Shown here: positions 50,222 to 62,725 of the stretch, in pieces
How the letters are laid out: each line of letters opens with the position of its first letter
Position numbering within the stretch: position 1 is the first letter of the stretch
Source of the DNA: Straminergon stramineum
Lineage: Eukaryota > Streptophyta > Bryopsida > Hypnales > Calliergonaceae
Length of the DNA stretch: 64,000 nucleotides
Assembly: GCA_963920665.1 (NCBI GenBank)
Contig: OY987269.1
Location: 1,738,501-1,802,500, forward strand
Direction: 5' to 3'
Notes under the pieces: model-generated
What the model saw: the letters and a program-made list of their open reading frames with translations, nothing else
What the model was told of the DNA's origin: nothing
Databases searched by the model: none
Translations under genes and position numbers: made by a program

Positions 50222-50945
50222 CCAGCCCGTGAGTCCTCTAATCGCGTGCTTACTATTGTTGGAAAACCCTTGGCAAGGAGGGGTGCACGGGCTTTGTTTT
50301 GTGGTGTTTGGACCTAAGGAGGGAAAGTTATTGAATTTCAAATTTTTTTTTAATAAAAAAATGACTTTTTCTTTTTACTTACGGAGATTAAAGAGGGCTT
50401 ACCTATTATTTTTGACATCTCAATGGCACTGGCAATGACATAAGGCATATTATTTTGTATTAGTGATGGCTAAGTCTCCTTCCGTACCCATTATGTATGC
50501 TATCAATTTTTGTATTATATTTTTTTACAATTTAAATTCAACATGTCATTGGTGACAAATTTGCCTTTACTTTATGTGTATGATCTACTCTATATAGTCT
50601 CAAATCCATGCAATTATGAAATTCTTCCCAAACCAAAATACATTTTAATCTCTCTCTCTTATTACATTTGGTTTTATTTTCAAAAATATGTGACAACAAC
50701 ATGGGGCATAATAATCTATACCTTAATTGGGTTTGTTTGTTTGTTTAGTTTACTATGGTGGTATCTTTTGGACCATGTGTCTCCTAATCACATTCTTGGT
50801 ACTATTAGAAAGTTCTTTGCAAGGAATGATGTATGGACTTTGTTTTGTGGCATTTTGACTCACTACAAAAAAGATATCGAATTTCAAGTTTTTTCATGAA
50901 TTGAAAAATTAGGAAATTACTTTTACTTTCATTTTGTTATACTAT
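50222..50945. repeat. Pair of diverged direct repeats, about 170 bp each
   Basis: About 50222-50390 and 50775-50945 share, in order, GTCTCCTAATC/GTCCTCTAATC, GGCTTTGTTTTGTGG/GACTTTGTTTTGTGG and GAATTTCAA, preceded in both by a TTTGTTTGTTT run. The spacing is about 550 bp. They may be two copies of one dispersed repeat or ends of a small retroelement; neither is established. Confidence 0.4.
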
Positions 50946-50978
50946 GGGAAAAGCACAAGCACACTATTGAAACATTAA

Positions 50979-51925
50979 CCCCTTACCATCCAAGGGGACC
51001 AAAAGTGTCCTCGCATAGATTGTAAGTCCGATTCGAAGTGTTGCAACTTTTGCATCTAATGTTTGAATTCAATAAAAACTTGTTTGCAAATCTACACTCT
51101 TTCTTCTAGTTTAGGTAGTAAAATTTCAAATAAATCAAAGATGTACAAATTTTTTGGAAGCCATTCAAAGTTGACAAGCTCAATTTGAATTCACCAAATT
51201 GCATTTTGGTGGCTACAACTTTGGCTTGGGCTTGTATCTCCTTCATCTAATGTCAGTTTTCAATAAAAATTTGTTGGTTTATATTCTCCGTGAATTTTAG
51301 ATATTATGGTAAATTTTTCATGCCTATCCAAGATGTTTTGAATGTTTGTGAGCAATTCAAAAGTTCAAAATTTGGACATTTTTGGATTATAGTGAACTTC
51401 AATGGCATGTCTTTTCTTCATACAATTTTTGTTTCTAATATTGTTGTGGGAAAAATTTGTGCATACTAGTCTAGTTTGTGGTCAAATTTTATATCAATCC
51501 AAGAAGTTACAAGTGATAGAAAAGCATTTTAGTAGAAGGAGGTTCAGCCTTAACGTAGATGTGTCATTTTTGCAACTTTTCTTGTTAGTCAATTGAATGA
51601 TATTTTCTTTCAACAATGTGTTTGTATGTTGGTTTTGAAGCACATTGTAGAATAATTTTTTTTTCATTTGAGGAGGTTTAGAAATTGAATTTCACCTCTA
51701 AGTGTGTTGCTAGGAAAATTTTAGCATCCTTTTTTTTCTACACTAAAACATTATAATCTTACAATCTATTTGGCCAAATGACTCCAAATTTAATTCACAT
51801 CATCTACTACATGCACACCCAAAGATTGCAAGATTGCTATTTCTATACCTTAGTGACATTTTGAACTAAATCACTTGAAAAGTGATTATGTTTTTAAAAC
51901 CCCAAAAGGCCCTGGTCTTGAGGGG
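50979..51925. mobile_element. TTAA-element family E, 947 bp
   Basis: It is flanked by TTAA at 50975-50978 and TTAC at 51926-51929. The left end is CCCCTTACCATCCAAGGGG and the reversed right end is CCCCTCAAGACCAGGGCC. Size and termini fit the other TTAA elements, but the interior differs from families A and B. It is non-coding. One copy only was found here. Confidence 0.5.
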
Positions 51926-52101
51926 TTACCCGGCTTTCTTACCATTCAGTTATGAACCAATGCCAGCTCAATTATCCTTTCACTTTCCCCACTTTGGGGT
52001 ACTTTGTTGTCACTTTTTTATTTATTATTATTTTTTAAACAAATGGCAGAGCGGCCATAGCAACTGTTCAGTTGTTGTCACTTTTTCTTTTTCTTTTTGA
52101 A

Positions 52102-52207
52102 CAGTTGTTGTCACTTTTGAATGTCAAATAAAACTCATCAGTGAGGTGTCACTTCAGTTGTTGTCACTTTTGAATGTCAAATAAAACTCATCAGTGAGGT
52201 GTCACTT
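52102..52207. repeat. Perfect 53-bp tandem duplication
   Basis: 52102-52154 and 52155-52207 are identical, each beginning CAGTTGTTGTCACTTTTGAA and ending GAGGTGTCACTT. A third, shorter partial match (CAGTTGTTGTCACTTTT) lies just upstream. Confidence 0.9.
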
Positions 52208-52689
52208 AAGTGGTCACTTTAATGCAAAATCACTCTCCAATCCGGAATCTGAAGCCAGATACTTATTGCATCCTTTTGGTAGATTTCAGAGATGGAAATC
52301 CTAAAAGGAGGAACTTAAAGTCCCTCTAAGTTATTACAAGGGGAATTGGAATATGAAATTGATACAATACATCAATATTTCAACCTACACTAATGGAAGA
52401 TAGTGTGATTTTGGAAAATTAGTGTGACATGCACTATTGAGACAAATAAAATTAGTGTCAAAAGTTTTTAAAAAAACAACTCTTCAAAAAATAGTTGCTC
52501 CCATTGGGTTTAATCTTTATGTGTTCAACTTGAAGATAGTTACATTATTTACTTTTGAAATTTTGTAATATGTCATTTAATCCCCTATAACAAATCTATA
52601 TCATCAATTCATGTAGACCATTCTTTCTTTAACAATATCCTTTGATATATTTCATAATTTTTTTGAAGCTAAGTCAAAATGAATATTAA

Positions 52690-53459
52690 CCACTGAAGTT
52701 CTTTCATGTTTAGAGGCCCAAAACTGCTTCAAAATATTAGTCTCTAGAGCAAGGCTAAAAATCTTCATCTATATCCTATGATTTTATTTTATTTCCAAAA
52801 TATTAAAAATTCAGTAAAATAGGGATTTTTTTTTTTTTTTTCTTGAAACACATGGACGATTTCCATTGATGGGGGAAACATTACAAAGCAGCCAAGGGAA
52901 CCAATCCCTAGCGAATCATCTTTACATTTTCAAGTCCTCAAATACAACGCAAGACTAAGCATGTACACCTTTTTTTTTTATCAGTTTTACTCTTTTCACC
53001 TAAACCAACACAAAAGAAACAGACACCGGGAACAACACACACCAAGCTAAAATGAGGACCATTGCGCATCCCAGTAAAATAGGGGATTTCAAAGTTTATT
53101 TTAGAGTAGAGATTCTATAACTACCTACAAACAAAAACTCCTGATGACTTTCATCTCATTAATAAAAAAAATGGAATGATTCAAAGCTCTCCACATTTAT
53201 ACAATCTAGAACACCAATTTCAAACTTTTATTTCATGAAAAAAATATTTTTGAGGTGCTGTGGTTGAAAAAAACTTACATATTACACAATAACTTTTCAA
53301 CCATGTAATTAAAAGTTCTAAAAATTGTTGCTTCTTGAAGCTACACATTGACCACATGTTGTGTGGAAATTTCAAAGAAAAAAATTGGGTATTCCATTCT
53401 TAGTAAATTGCCCAAATTTTCTATGTTGCCAATTTTGTTTGTTTAGACCTTCACGGTTT
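52690..53459 (-). mobile_element. TTAA-element family A copy, deleted and split by a LINE insertion
   Basis: TTAA lies at 52686-52689 and 53460-53463. Read in reverse it contains the family A blocks for TCTACTCTAAAATAAACTTT and GAATCATTCCATTTTTTT. The right-hand third of the family is missing. A 247-bp retroposon sits at 52825-53071. Both termini are eroded (CCACTGAAGTTC on the left). Confidence 0.6.
52825..53071 (-). mobile_element. 5'-truncated LINE-like retroposon with 13-bp target duplication
   Basis: CAGTAAAATAGGG is duplicated at 52812-52824 and 53072-53084. On the minus strand the insert ends with TTTGTAATGTTTCC, a CAATGGAAATCG block and CATGTGTTTCAAG, then a run of A. A poly-A tail with a duplication of this length is typical of L1-type target-primed insertion. 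No coding part remains. Confidence 0.75.
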
Positions 53460-53516
53460 TTAATTGAATGAAGTGCACTTTTTGCAACATTTGTCATCCA
53501 CCTTATGGATGTTTAA

Positions 53517-54438
53517 CTCATAAAGGACCACTGTCCCTTCAAGAGGCAAATGGGATTTTGGGCAAGTACCTACAATTTCAATTTTTGCCTTGATTTTTTG
53601 AAATTTTTGAAGGAGATAGAAAAATTGATTAGATTTGTGGGAATATTATTATTTTTTCATTCAAAGCCCGGGAACAAAAGTTATGCCCAAATAAGCTTGA
53701 AATAGAGGAGAGGGGGTACCAAAAATAATTCAAAAATTTGAATTTAATGTAAATTTTTTTCCTCATAGACTATATTTTTGTCTACATGGAAAGCTTTGAT
53801 TCATTCCATTTGGATTTGTTATGAGAACATTATGGACTATCTTGTTTTTCAAGCAATTAGAGTGTCTTCTTGAAAAAATAACTTGTAGGATTCATTTCTG
53901 AATGCAATTTTTACAATTTTTCAAAAAACAATGTCCATGTGGTTTTATTTTCTCTCTAGAACAATCTCACCATTGGAATTAGTACATTTTAATTCCATTA
54001 GTCTTAGAGATATTTAGAATTTAGAATTTTCTTCTATCTTGTAGCTACTTCTACTTCACAATTTCTTAAAAAATAAAAATGATTTCTTGGGGTATTTTTG
54101 TTTTCTTCCTAGACTCTCAATTCAATTCTCCACCATAGAGATTTAAAGCTCATGACTCCGTAGTGCAAAAAATTAAAATTAAGAAGGTTCATAGTTAGAT
54201 AATCTATTCTTGCAATGTGCTAAAAAAACTTGTTTTTTTTACTTTAATCCCATATATCTTGCAATTTGTGATGTCAAAATTTTTTAATTTGTTTTCATAC
54301 ATTCTCATGTTAGTTAGGTGTAAAATCCTACGATTAGATGTGAAAAACATAAAATTTTCAATTTTTTCAAAACTTTGCTATAGAAATGACAATTTTGAGT
54401 GTGTTTTTTGTAGAGAAAAGGCCTTGGTCCTTTAGGAG
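53517..54438 (+). mobile_element. TTAA-element family B, full-length 922 bp
   Basis: It is flanked by TTAA at 53513-53516 and TTAC at 54439-54442. It starts CTCATAAAGGACCACTG and ends GGCCTTGGTCCTTTAGGAG. Interior blocks AGAAAAATTGATTAGATTTG and GCTTTGATTCATTCCATTTG match 6450-7015. The central CATTCCATTT block is also shared with family A, so A and B are probably subfamilies. It is non-coding. Confidence 0.72.
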
Positions 54439-54442
54439 TTAC

Positions 54443-56350
54443 ACTTGAAAAATCCTTTGTCCAAATGTAGATCGGAGGTTTTTAGTTCATTCACTTTTTT
54501 TGAAGTTTTGTTGATGGCCTTGCTTGCCATTATACAAAATTCAAGCCATAATGTTGTGTATTCTGACAACTTCTAGATTTTTGTGTTCATTACAATTTTA
54601 ACCATCAATTTCATATCTATTGAATATGAACTTAAAAAAATGAAGATTACTTCCGGTATACATTATGAGATTCAACTCCAAGGCTTTATTATTTCATAAA
54701 ACTAGAAATGCCAAAATGTTCAAATACTAAGTTTAAGTACGACTTTGTCAACTATGGCTAGCTTTCAAACAATAGCATTGTCCTACAAATCCATCTAATT
54801 CAATACTATAGCACATCTCTTGCACTAGTTTGTTGACTTGCTAAAACTCATCTAATACCACCGAAAATCAACAATTTAGAAGCCATACAAAGCTAAGCTA
54901 AGATGAAAGCACCCAAAATTGTCGAAGTGAGCAATTCAACACAATTGGAAGCACTTTTTATAAAAATCAACAACATGACACCATTATTAGCAATTGAAAA
55001 ATCATTAATTTCAAAAAAATTGAATTTTGGATAGGACATGCAATTACTATGAATTTTCAAAGTGGCAGCTCCCTAGGCCAATGAAATTGTCACATAGCTT
55101 GGTCATAAATTTGAAATCTAGATAATCCATAGTTCATCAATAGCAGTTAAGTGTAGGGATGGTTTAATTGTATTTTTCGGATACTTTTAATAGAAGTCCA
55201 CTTGTCAATAATGGGTACATGCATGGATAATTTTGATTGTTTTCACCTTAGCTACAAGAAAGGTATGTGCATCGAGATTCAAGACTACACAAAATGCAAT
55301 ACGTACATTTGGGTCCCCAAACACCACTTTTCCCATACATATTGATTACACAATATGTACTCAATCAAACATGAAATTCTGTGAGAGTCTACCATTGTTT
55401 TTTGGTACACCTAAAGACATCACTTTGAAAATTTATAATCAACTTATTCATATAGTGCCCAAATAATATGTACATGCTAAAATATTGTTGGAATCCACTT
55501 TCAATTGTCAATAAGATCTAAATAAAATAGCTTATAGTTGATTAATAGTAACTATATTTGGTTGTAATCATTAATGATTATAGGTGCTTACATGTAAAAT
55601 GTGATCAAATTTCAGCAATTGATAGGGGGATTGATCTAATTTTTTTTTATCTTAGATCTTGTTGGAGTTCAAAAGAGTATTCAAGATCACAATCTGGTAA
55701 GTTCTTTAGGAAAATTGGTGCATTTCCAAAGTCTTTGAGTAAGGTTCAAGTTTTTTTTTCACTTGGAGGCTTGCCCCAAGTGCCTTTTGTTTTCTAGTTT
55801 AAATCCTACAATTTTCTTTGTCATTCAACAAATTGCCAGTATTTTTATCTTTACTTTGACATATTTCCAGACTTTAGTGTGTACAATTGGTTATGTTTTT
55901 GAATGTTGTATTTTTGAGGGATTCATGCACGTTGTAAAATGTTGTATGCTTGGTAGGAGTTGAATTTGGGCCTCCCACTATCTTTGGGGCAAGGATGTAG
56001 CCTTCATAAAATACAAGAATCCAAAAGATGATCCAAACATTTTTCAAAAGTTGGTTAGTATAGAAAAACTTGCAAGTTAAGACAATTGGCTTTTCTTACA
56101 ATGAGGTGCACCATATGAACAAGAAGTAATACTTGGACTTGGTTGAATTGAAGAAAGAAGTAACTTGAGGGGTTAGCATACAAGAAGGAATACTCTCATT
56201 CTTCCACAAAGGAATGGCATCATCAAGGACATGATCAAACTCCTCATCTAGTCCTTCCAATGCAATCCTAAGCATAGTTTCTAATTCTTGCCACCAAGCT
56301 AATTTCCTACAGGGATTTTGATCAAATTTTACAAACTAAATACTCTCTCA
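54443..56350. other. AT-rich intergenic DNA, nothing recognised
   Basis: Only short frames under 80 codons without domains. No bounded element found. Confidence 0.5.
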
Positions 56351-56354
56351 TAGG

Positions 56355-57079
56355 TTGTAGGGTCATTGCAAGAAACACCATCCATTTTTTGTAGCATTTT
56401 CCATAGTACTCAAGTTTTTTCTGGAGTACTTTATAATTAGAAAAATAATTTTTTTTAAATGGAAAAAATATTTTTAATGTATAGACCTTTAAGAAGAAGG
56501 TACCCTAGGAAGGAAAACCATAGGAGCACTAGAAAAGTGCCAATTCTCATGAAAATTGGCACTTTCACATTTTAATTCGTAGTAAATAGGAAATTATTAT
56601 TTTTTAAATTAAAAATTGGCCATTTGGGAAGAGTTGATGAAGATGAGATTTCAATAAAAGAATGATATTAGAACCATCTTCAATGTTCAAAAATTGTGTG
56701 CAATGGGAGTGTTGTTTGCACTCATGTGGAGGACATAAAATAATATATTTTCAAATTTCTCTCGGTAGATACATGATTTTCTAATATGCAAATAGTCCAT
56801 GAAAGTTTCAACTCTAGATCATAAAATTTGGGGACTCCTAATGTAGTGAACCCCCCTAAACTGCACTTTGTGACAAATTAACAAAAATATTTTTTAAATA
56901 CACAATTATTATTTTTAATTACTAAAAAATAAGTGATCTAATTACCATCAAGTTAGACATGTCCCATAGAAATTTCATGTTCATTGTACTTATGTTTCAA
57001 AAGTTCTAGCGAATAACAAAAAGCGTCACTCTCATTGTGATGGAAAATAGGACCGGTGTTTCTTGCAATGACCCTACAA
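56355..57079. mobile_element. Candidate DNA element with perfect 25-bp inverted termini, 725 bp
   Basis: TTGTAGGGTCATTGCAAGAA plus five more bases at 56355-56379 is exactly inverted at 57055-57079. TAG occurs on both sides (56351-56353 and 57080-57082) with one extra base on the left, so the target duplication is not certain. The interior is AT-rich and non-coding. Superfamily unknown. Confidence 0.55.
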
Positions 57080-57082
57080 TAG

Positions 57083-57862
57083 ACCCACATTGCACTCAAG
57101 CCAATTCAACAAGCACAAGTAAGTTAGGATACCTAGTTTGGAATGAATTATTCCATGTAATCATGCCCCAAAGATCCATTAAATTCTTGTCCTCCCATTT
57201 GGTAGTACACTACAATTTGAAGGCCAATAACTCACACTTGCAAGTTGCCACATGAAGGGAGGTAAAGTGAAACCTGAATGGGAGTATCTACCCCATAGTG
57301 CGCTAGCAAGCTCTCCAAATCTATAGAGACTAATAAATATACTAAGGCTACTTATCAACAAAGGCTACCTCATGTACTAGCCAAAATTTCCACCTTATTT
57401 CTCCTTCCCTTGGTTGCTTGCTGGAAAAACAAAAATTCAAACAAGAAATGCTCTAAGTATTTCTAGGGTAGCCAATCAAATTGTTGGAACGTTTTTATCC
57501 TACCCGGTTGATTTTCTAAATTGGAATTTTGGGGCCCGGCACCTCATGCTAATGTCAATCAGAAATCTTCCAATTTTTTGGCTAGGTCGTAACTAAACAT
57601 TGGCACCCCCTAGACATTGTTCAAGATTCTTTTTTGAATACCATTTGAATAAATTATGAGTCTTCAAATTCATGTGAACATATTTAATGAAAAGTGACCT
57701 TATTCGCATGAATAAAGACGGTATTTTAGGCAAGAATATAGAAGGGTTGATTATAGAAGAATATGAGGGATTTTCACCAAGGCATCTAGCAAAAAAACTC
57801 TTAGTTTGGGTTGGTGGGGAATGAATGTGACCCTATCATCTTCTAAGCAATGAACTCCTACC
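57083..57862. other. Intergenic spacer, nothing recognised
   Basis: Short frames on both strands without domains. Confidence 0.5.
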
Positions 57863-57866
57863 TTAA

Positions 57867-58789
57867 CCCCTAAAGGACCAAGGTGTGTTTTTTGGCTACA
57901 TAACTTTTTGGGGCAAGTACGTGTGACTAGAGATTTACATGTTTTTGGCCCAAACTTTAATAGAAGGTGTGGACGAGGAATATCCTCCATGTGCACTAAA
58001 TTTCAGGACATTTGGAAATATGAGTCAAAAGTTATGGCCTAATATGTAGTTTGTTTCTCAACTTGGGCAGTTTGGGCAGATCTGAAAAAATCATTTTTTG
58101 CAAAAATAAAAATTTGAAATTGGTTTTCTAGATTTTTCTATATAGAAAGCTTTAAATCATTCCATTTTGATCAATGAGTCAAAAGTTATGAGATGTTTTA
58201 ATTTGTGGGCAAGTATGGATTCTCTACTCTAAAATAAACTTTAAAGTCCATTATTTAACTCAATTTTCAATATTTTTGGAAAAAATTAAAGCATTAGATG
58301 TAGATTGGTTATTACAACATTACAACCATTGGGATTGGGATTTTTCAATTCCATTAATAAATTGTTAACAATTTTGTATTTTGAATCATTCTCTACATCT
58401 TTGTAATTACTATTTTTTTCCTATATGTTTCACAATTCCAAATGATCTGAGAATTTTCAAGCATATAGACAACTTGCATTGAAGAATGAATCTAAAGAAG
58501 AACCACCATTTTGGACAAGTTTTCATACAAATGTGACCTTGTGAAGTGCAGCTGCTCGTTTCTTCACAGGGCCCCCCAAAGGATTTTTGTCACTTCAAAT
58601 GCTAATATCTTGCAATCTACACGGTGGAATTTTCTGAATTTTTTTCTGAATCTTCTGCATCTAGTTTACTACAAGACCCTATGGTTACATGTATCCAGAA
58701 ATGATATTTTTCAAAATTTTGGTACTTGTATTAAAAATGGCAGTTTTTGAGGTTTTTGTGGTGGTAACATAGTCAAGGAACATTAGGGG
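57867..58789 (+). mobile_element. TTAA-element family A, full-length 923 bp
   Basis: It is flanked by TTAA at 57863-57866 and 58790-58793. It starts CCCCTAAAGGACCAAGGTGT and ends GAACATTAGGGG. The terminal inverted repeat is short: CCCCTAAAG against CCCCTAATG. This is the best-preserved plus-strand copy and the reverse complement of the copy nested in the hAT element. It is non-coding. Confidence 0.88.
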
Positions 58790-58899
58790 TTAATAAAATT
58801 TTCCATGGTTCCATTGCTCAATTCCTAATTGGTTTATCCAATTCTTTTCAGCAATTCTCATTTAGCCCCTACACATAAGTATGCATGAGCATGAGTAAT

Positions 58900-59800
58900 T
58901 TAGCTTCAATATCCCTCATATCCACTTTGCCACATTTCACACTCATGTAACATTGACTTTAAGCAATTGGGGGACCATTTATATCCTTGTGAAATCTTAG
59001 TAAGAATTTCACATGTAAATATTTTCCTTGGCCATATAACATCAAGTAGCTTAATGATCCTAACCATTTAGTGTTTATATCCATTTGGTCACACATTCAA
59101 CTCACAATCAAGGGGGCAATTGACCTTCTCACGCTAAAACATAAACTCCGTCTTCATTCTTGTTCCAAATTTGGCAAGCCTTAGCTTTTTGACCAATCTA
59201 CATCCTTCCAAACTTCATCTTGTTCCACCTCATTGTTCTCTCGATCTTGTTTGCCAAAGTTGGCAATTCCATTTGAAGGTAACTTCCAACCTCCACGCAC
59301 CAAATCAGCCACCCCATCTTTATCCTTGCTTTGAATTCAACAAGCCTTAGCTTTTCGGGAAGCTAACTTGCCAACTTATTCTCTTCTTGAAAATTCGGAT
59401 CCTTTTACCTCTCCATTTCCTTGATATTGTAGGTTGAAGTTGGTAGTCTTACTTGGAGTTGGCACTTGACCTTTTATGTACCATAATCTCTTTTCAAAAC
59501 CCTAACAATCTTCTCCCCATATTTCCTACAAGATGATGAATACCTACTTGAATTTTTTTTCTAACATTGTTTCCTTACTTAATCTCCAACAATTCATGCT
59601 AAAAAATACCAAAAATCCACTAACAATACCCCCAAAATATAACACACACCAAACACACCAAAAGTCATAGGAAGAGAGCTCCTAACCCTAATTTTCATAA
59701 ACTAAACCACATTAGTATTCTAATTTTCGTCACTAAATTCATCCTGCACGAATTTATTGTTAATGCACTATTTTACTGAAAAATATGCTAAATTAGTGTA
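58900..59800. repeat. Dispersed repeat G, copy 2
   Basis: It matches 45160-45960 in the same orientation. Within it, blocks around GGCAAGCCTTAGCTTTTTG (59.18 kb) and CAAGCCTTAGCTTTTCGGG (59.35 kb) suggest an internal duplication of about 165-170 bp. It has no open frame. Confidence 0.5.
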
Positions 59801-60223
59801 AGTTAGTGTAATGCACCAAATTAGTACAGATGCTCTAAGCTACTGTAAACCCCATTATCTTACTCTAACACTAGTAATTACCTTATGGTGAAAAAAGGGA
59901 GAGAAAGTGAGAACAAAATACTACAAGCAAGAAATGGCCTTAGAAATAAGATAAATCAGGAACTTTTTGTTCATTTTTCACCAGAAAATAAAATAGCACA
60001 TTCCATTGTGCACTTTCTATAACTTTCCAAGTTAGAGCCGAAAACCATGGAATATTCAGTACTAGGCAGCCGGCTATCATTGCATTGAGATAAGATTCCT
60101 CCAAAGGATGCCTAAAAAAGTAAAAGGATGTTCCACTTCAATTATCTACAGTACAGTATCATCTAACTTAGACCCATCATGGAAGGCCCTACCATTGATC
60201 CACTTGCATAATAATAACTTAAC
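59801..60223. other. Intergenic spacer
   Basis: No gene or repeat recognised. Confidence 0.5.
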
Positions 60224-60227
60224 TTAA

Positions 60228-60449
60228 CCCTTGAACGCCAGGGTGGTGACCGTGGAAATCAGGCATTTTGGAACCGTGTGACATCATCTACTTTAAAAAA
60301 ATTAAAAATAATCATTGGGAGTCAAACTACTGTAGAAGATCTTCTCTTTCCACCCCTAATTCCAAGGATGAATAGTTGCACTTTTGTTCTACACAGGAGA
60401 AATTCTTGTCATTCGTCAGATAAAAAACGTCTGCCTCGTCGTTTAGGGG
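60228..60449 (-). mobile_element. TTAA-element family D MITE, 222 bp
   Basis: TTAA lies at 60224-60227 and TTGA at 60450-60453, the latter one base from TTAA. It starts CCCTTGAACGCCAGGG and its reversed end starts CCCCTAAACGACGAGG. GTGACCGTGG on the left, and GACGTTTT plus GACGAATGACAA on the reversed right, match the copy at 9613-9984. It is non-coding. Confidence 0.72.
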
Positions 60450-60453
60450 TTGA

Positions 60454-61056
60454 ACTAACCGTTTGATTTAGTCAAATGAAAATTTTGATCTAACGTAGAC
60501 TTCGCCTTAAGAAAGAAAGGGAAAAAATTGATTCCTAATATTATAACCACTTTAGATAATAATATAAAAGTTCTTCCGTTGGGCATATTTGGAGTACTGT
60601 AGTTGGACTGAGGCAGCATTCGCCTCCCTGTGAATTAAAAATTTAGTTATAGAAACCTCCATTGGCCAATTCCAAGATTCCCTCACATTGCCAGTAACGG
60701 AGGCCATCTTCCAATGATTTTCAGGCACGATAAGGGAATGTTTTAGCATTAGGTTATATAATATGTGTCAATATTTCCTGCCGGGTTCTAATGAATTTTA
60801 TGCATTTAATTGAGATAGAGAACCATTAACTCTTATTTGTTTGATCTAAAGTGAGGAAGGTATATTTTAAAGAATCATAATGAATAATTGTTACTCCTTC
60901 AAAATACCTAAACAACAAGTTATTATTGATTCATATAGAGCATTTTTTTCATTTCTTTTTGTTTGATATATTCTTCCAAAAAGTAAGATAGTTTAATACT
61001 CCATGATAAATACCTTGTCTACGTGTTCATTTGATTTTGTTTTATGAACAATTATT
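60454..61056. other. AT-rich intergenic DNA
   Basis: No gene or bounded element recognised. Confidence 0.5.
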
Positions 61057-62489
61057 TTAACCCCTCAAAGACCAAGGCCTTTCTATCATTGAGAAATATT
61101 CAAAATTATCATTTCCATTGCAAACTAAGGGAAGGAACCCATTTCCAACCGCTTAAGTGGTTACACATATCTGGAGGGCGAGTTTCTTAGGTGGAAAAAT
61201 TTTCTAGTGTGCAAAAATAGAGTTAAGAAGGTTTCTATAATTTTCCAGATTTTTATTTCCCAAAATATAATTACTATGAATTTATGAGTGGAAGATTTCA
61301 TTCCTCCCACTTTGGTCATATAGACCTTCTTGTTTTCCACAAGGGTTGGTTGCAAAATCTACTGAGGATTGAGAGTGTTGTACAATAATCACAATGTGCC
61401 ACAATTGCATGGAGAATTGTCTTGAAATTAATCATTGCCATCTCCTCCTACGTGGAAAGAGAACAATCTATATTGCCAAAAGGGGGCGGTGATCAAAAAT
61501 GGGTTGCCTCCCACGAAGGGAATTTTTGAAAATAAGGAAAATTGCATATCTAATTGTATGATCTTGCAATAAAGTAGCATAAAATTGTATAGAAGAAATT
61601 TGTAAGACTTTGACTAAGTAGACTACAAGATATTAGTATTTTAAAGTAAAAAATCTACATTTTATCTCACATTGTTTGATTAGATTTTTAGCTATGAATC
61701 TTTTTAACTAAGAAATTTTTGACTATACATTTTGATTTTGATTTTCTTTAAAAGTTGAAGAATAGAATTGAAAGTCCATAAAAAGACATGTACTTGATTT
61801 TCTTTGAAATCAAGACAAAGAGATCCATTCTTCATTGAGTCGCTTATCCATGTAGTTAATACTTCACCAAATTTTATAACTATCTATACATTCTAAAAGC
61901 TATAAAAGAATGTCAAAATGTATTAAATTCAGAGGCATTTCAAACAAAGAAAAGTAATAGTAAAAATATTTTGAAATGACAAATTCAAAATCATAGTTAG
62001 AAAGCTCTAGAAGTTGTTTAAATCCACCACCAATCTCTCACTAATTAAATACTAATCCATTCCCAATCTATGAGACACTGGCTTGATTTGAGGCACTTTC
62101 AAGTTCTAAAAAGTTATCTAGAACCAAAACAATGTTGTTAATGCTAATAGCGTGGCACCATTTCTTAAGAACTTTAGGAGCAAAATTTCTTTGGCAAGAA
62201 TAAAAGGATGGTAGGACAGTTATCTACACTAAAAATTTTAATCCCTTTTCTTTCTGTTTTTTTACCTTTTTCAGCTTTGTGAATATGTAGTTGGTTGAAA
62301 ATTTGGTGGAGAATTGACTTGGTGGGAAAGGTCCAAGTGAGAAATGGACTTTCGCATTCACATCTCTAGTTTTAAGATTTAAACACACTAATTCCAACGG
62401 TGAGATTGCTCTAACAAGGAAACTAAACCCTATAAAACTTTTCTTAAATATTTTTTGAATATTATATTAAAAAATGAATCCTACAAGTG

Positions 62490-62722
62490 AGGGGTGCTAT
62501 TATGTGAGTCTAGGAGTGTGAGACCACAAGTATAGAAGACTACACATCTATATTATAAGAGTCTAAATTAGAAAAACTTTCTATGATTATAGTGTAACTA
62601 TGTGATAGATACCTATATCATGGGCGTTTACATTATAAACACCTTCAATGGTTGTAGTATATCTATGTATACATACGCTTGAGGCTCACATGCTCACATT
62701 TTTGTGCTTACACACTAGCATC
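62490..62722. repeat. Dispersed repeat R2, copy 4
   Basis: Starts GGGGTGCTATTATGTGAG as at 28490, with CACCTTCAATGGTTGTAG and GGCTCACATGCTCACA in the shared order. It stops next to the CACTA-type MITE. Confidence 0.5.
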
Positions 62723-62725
62723 ATT

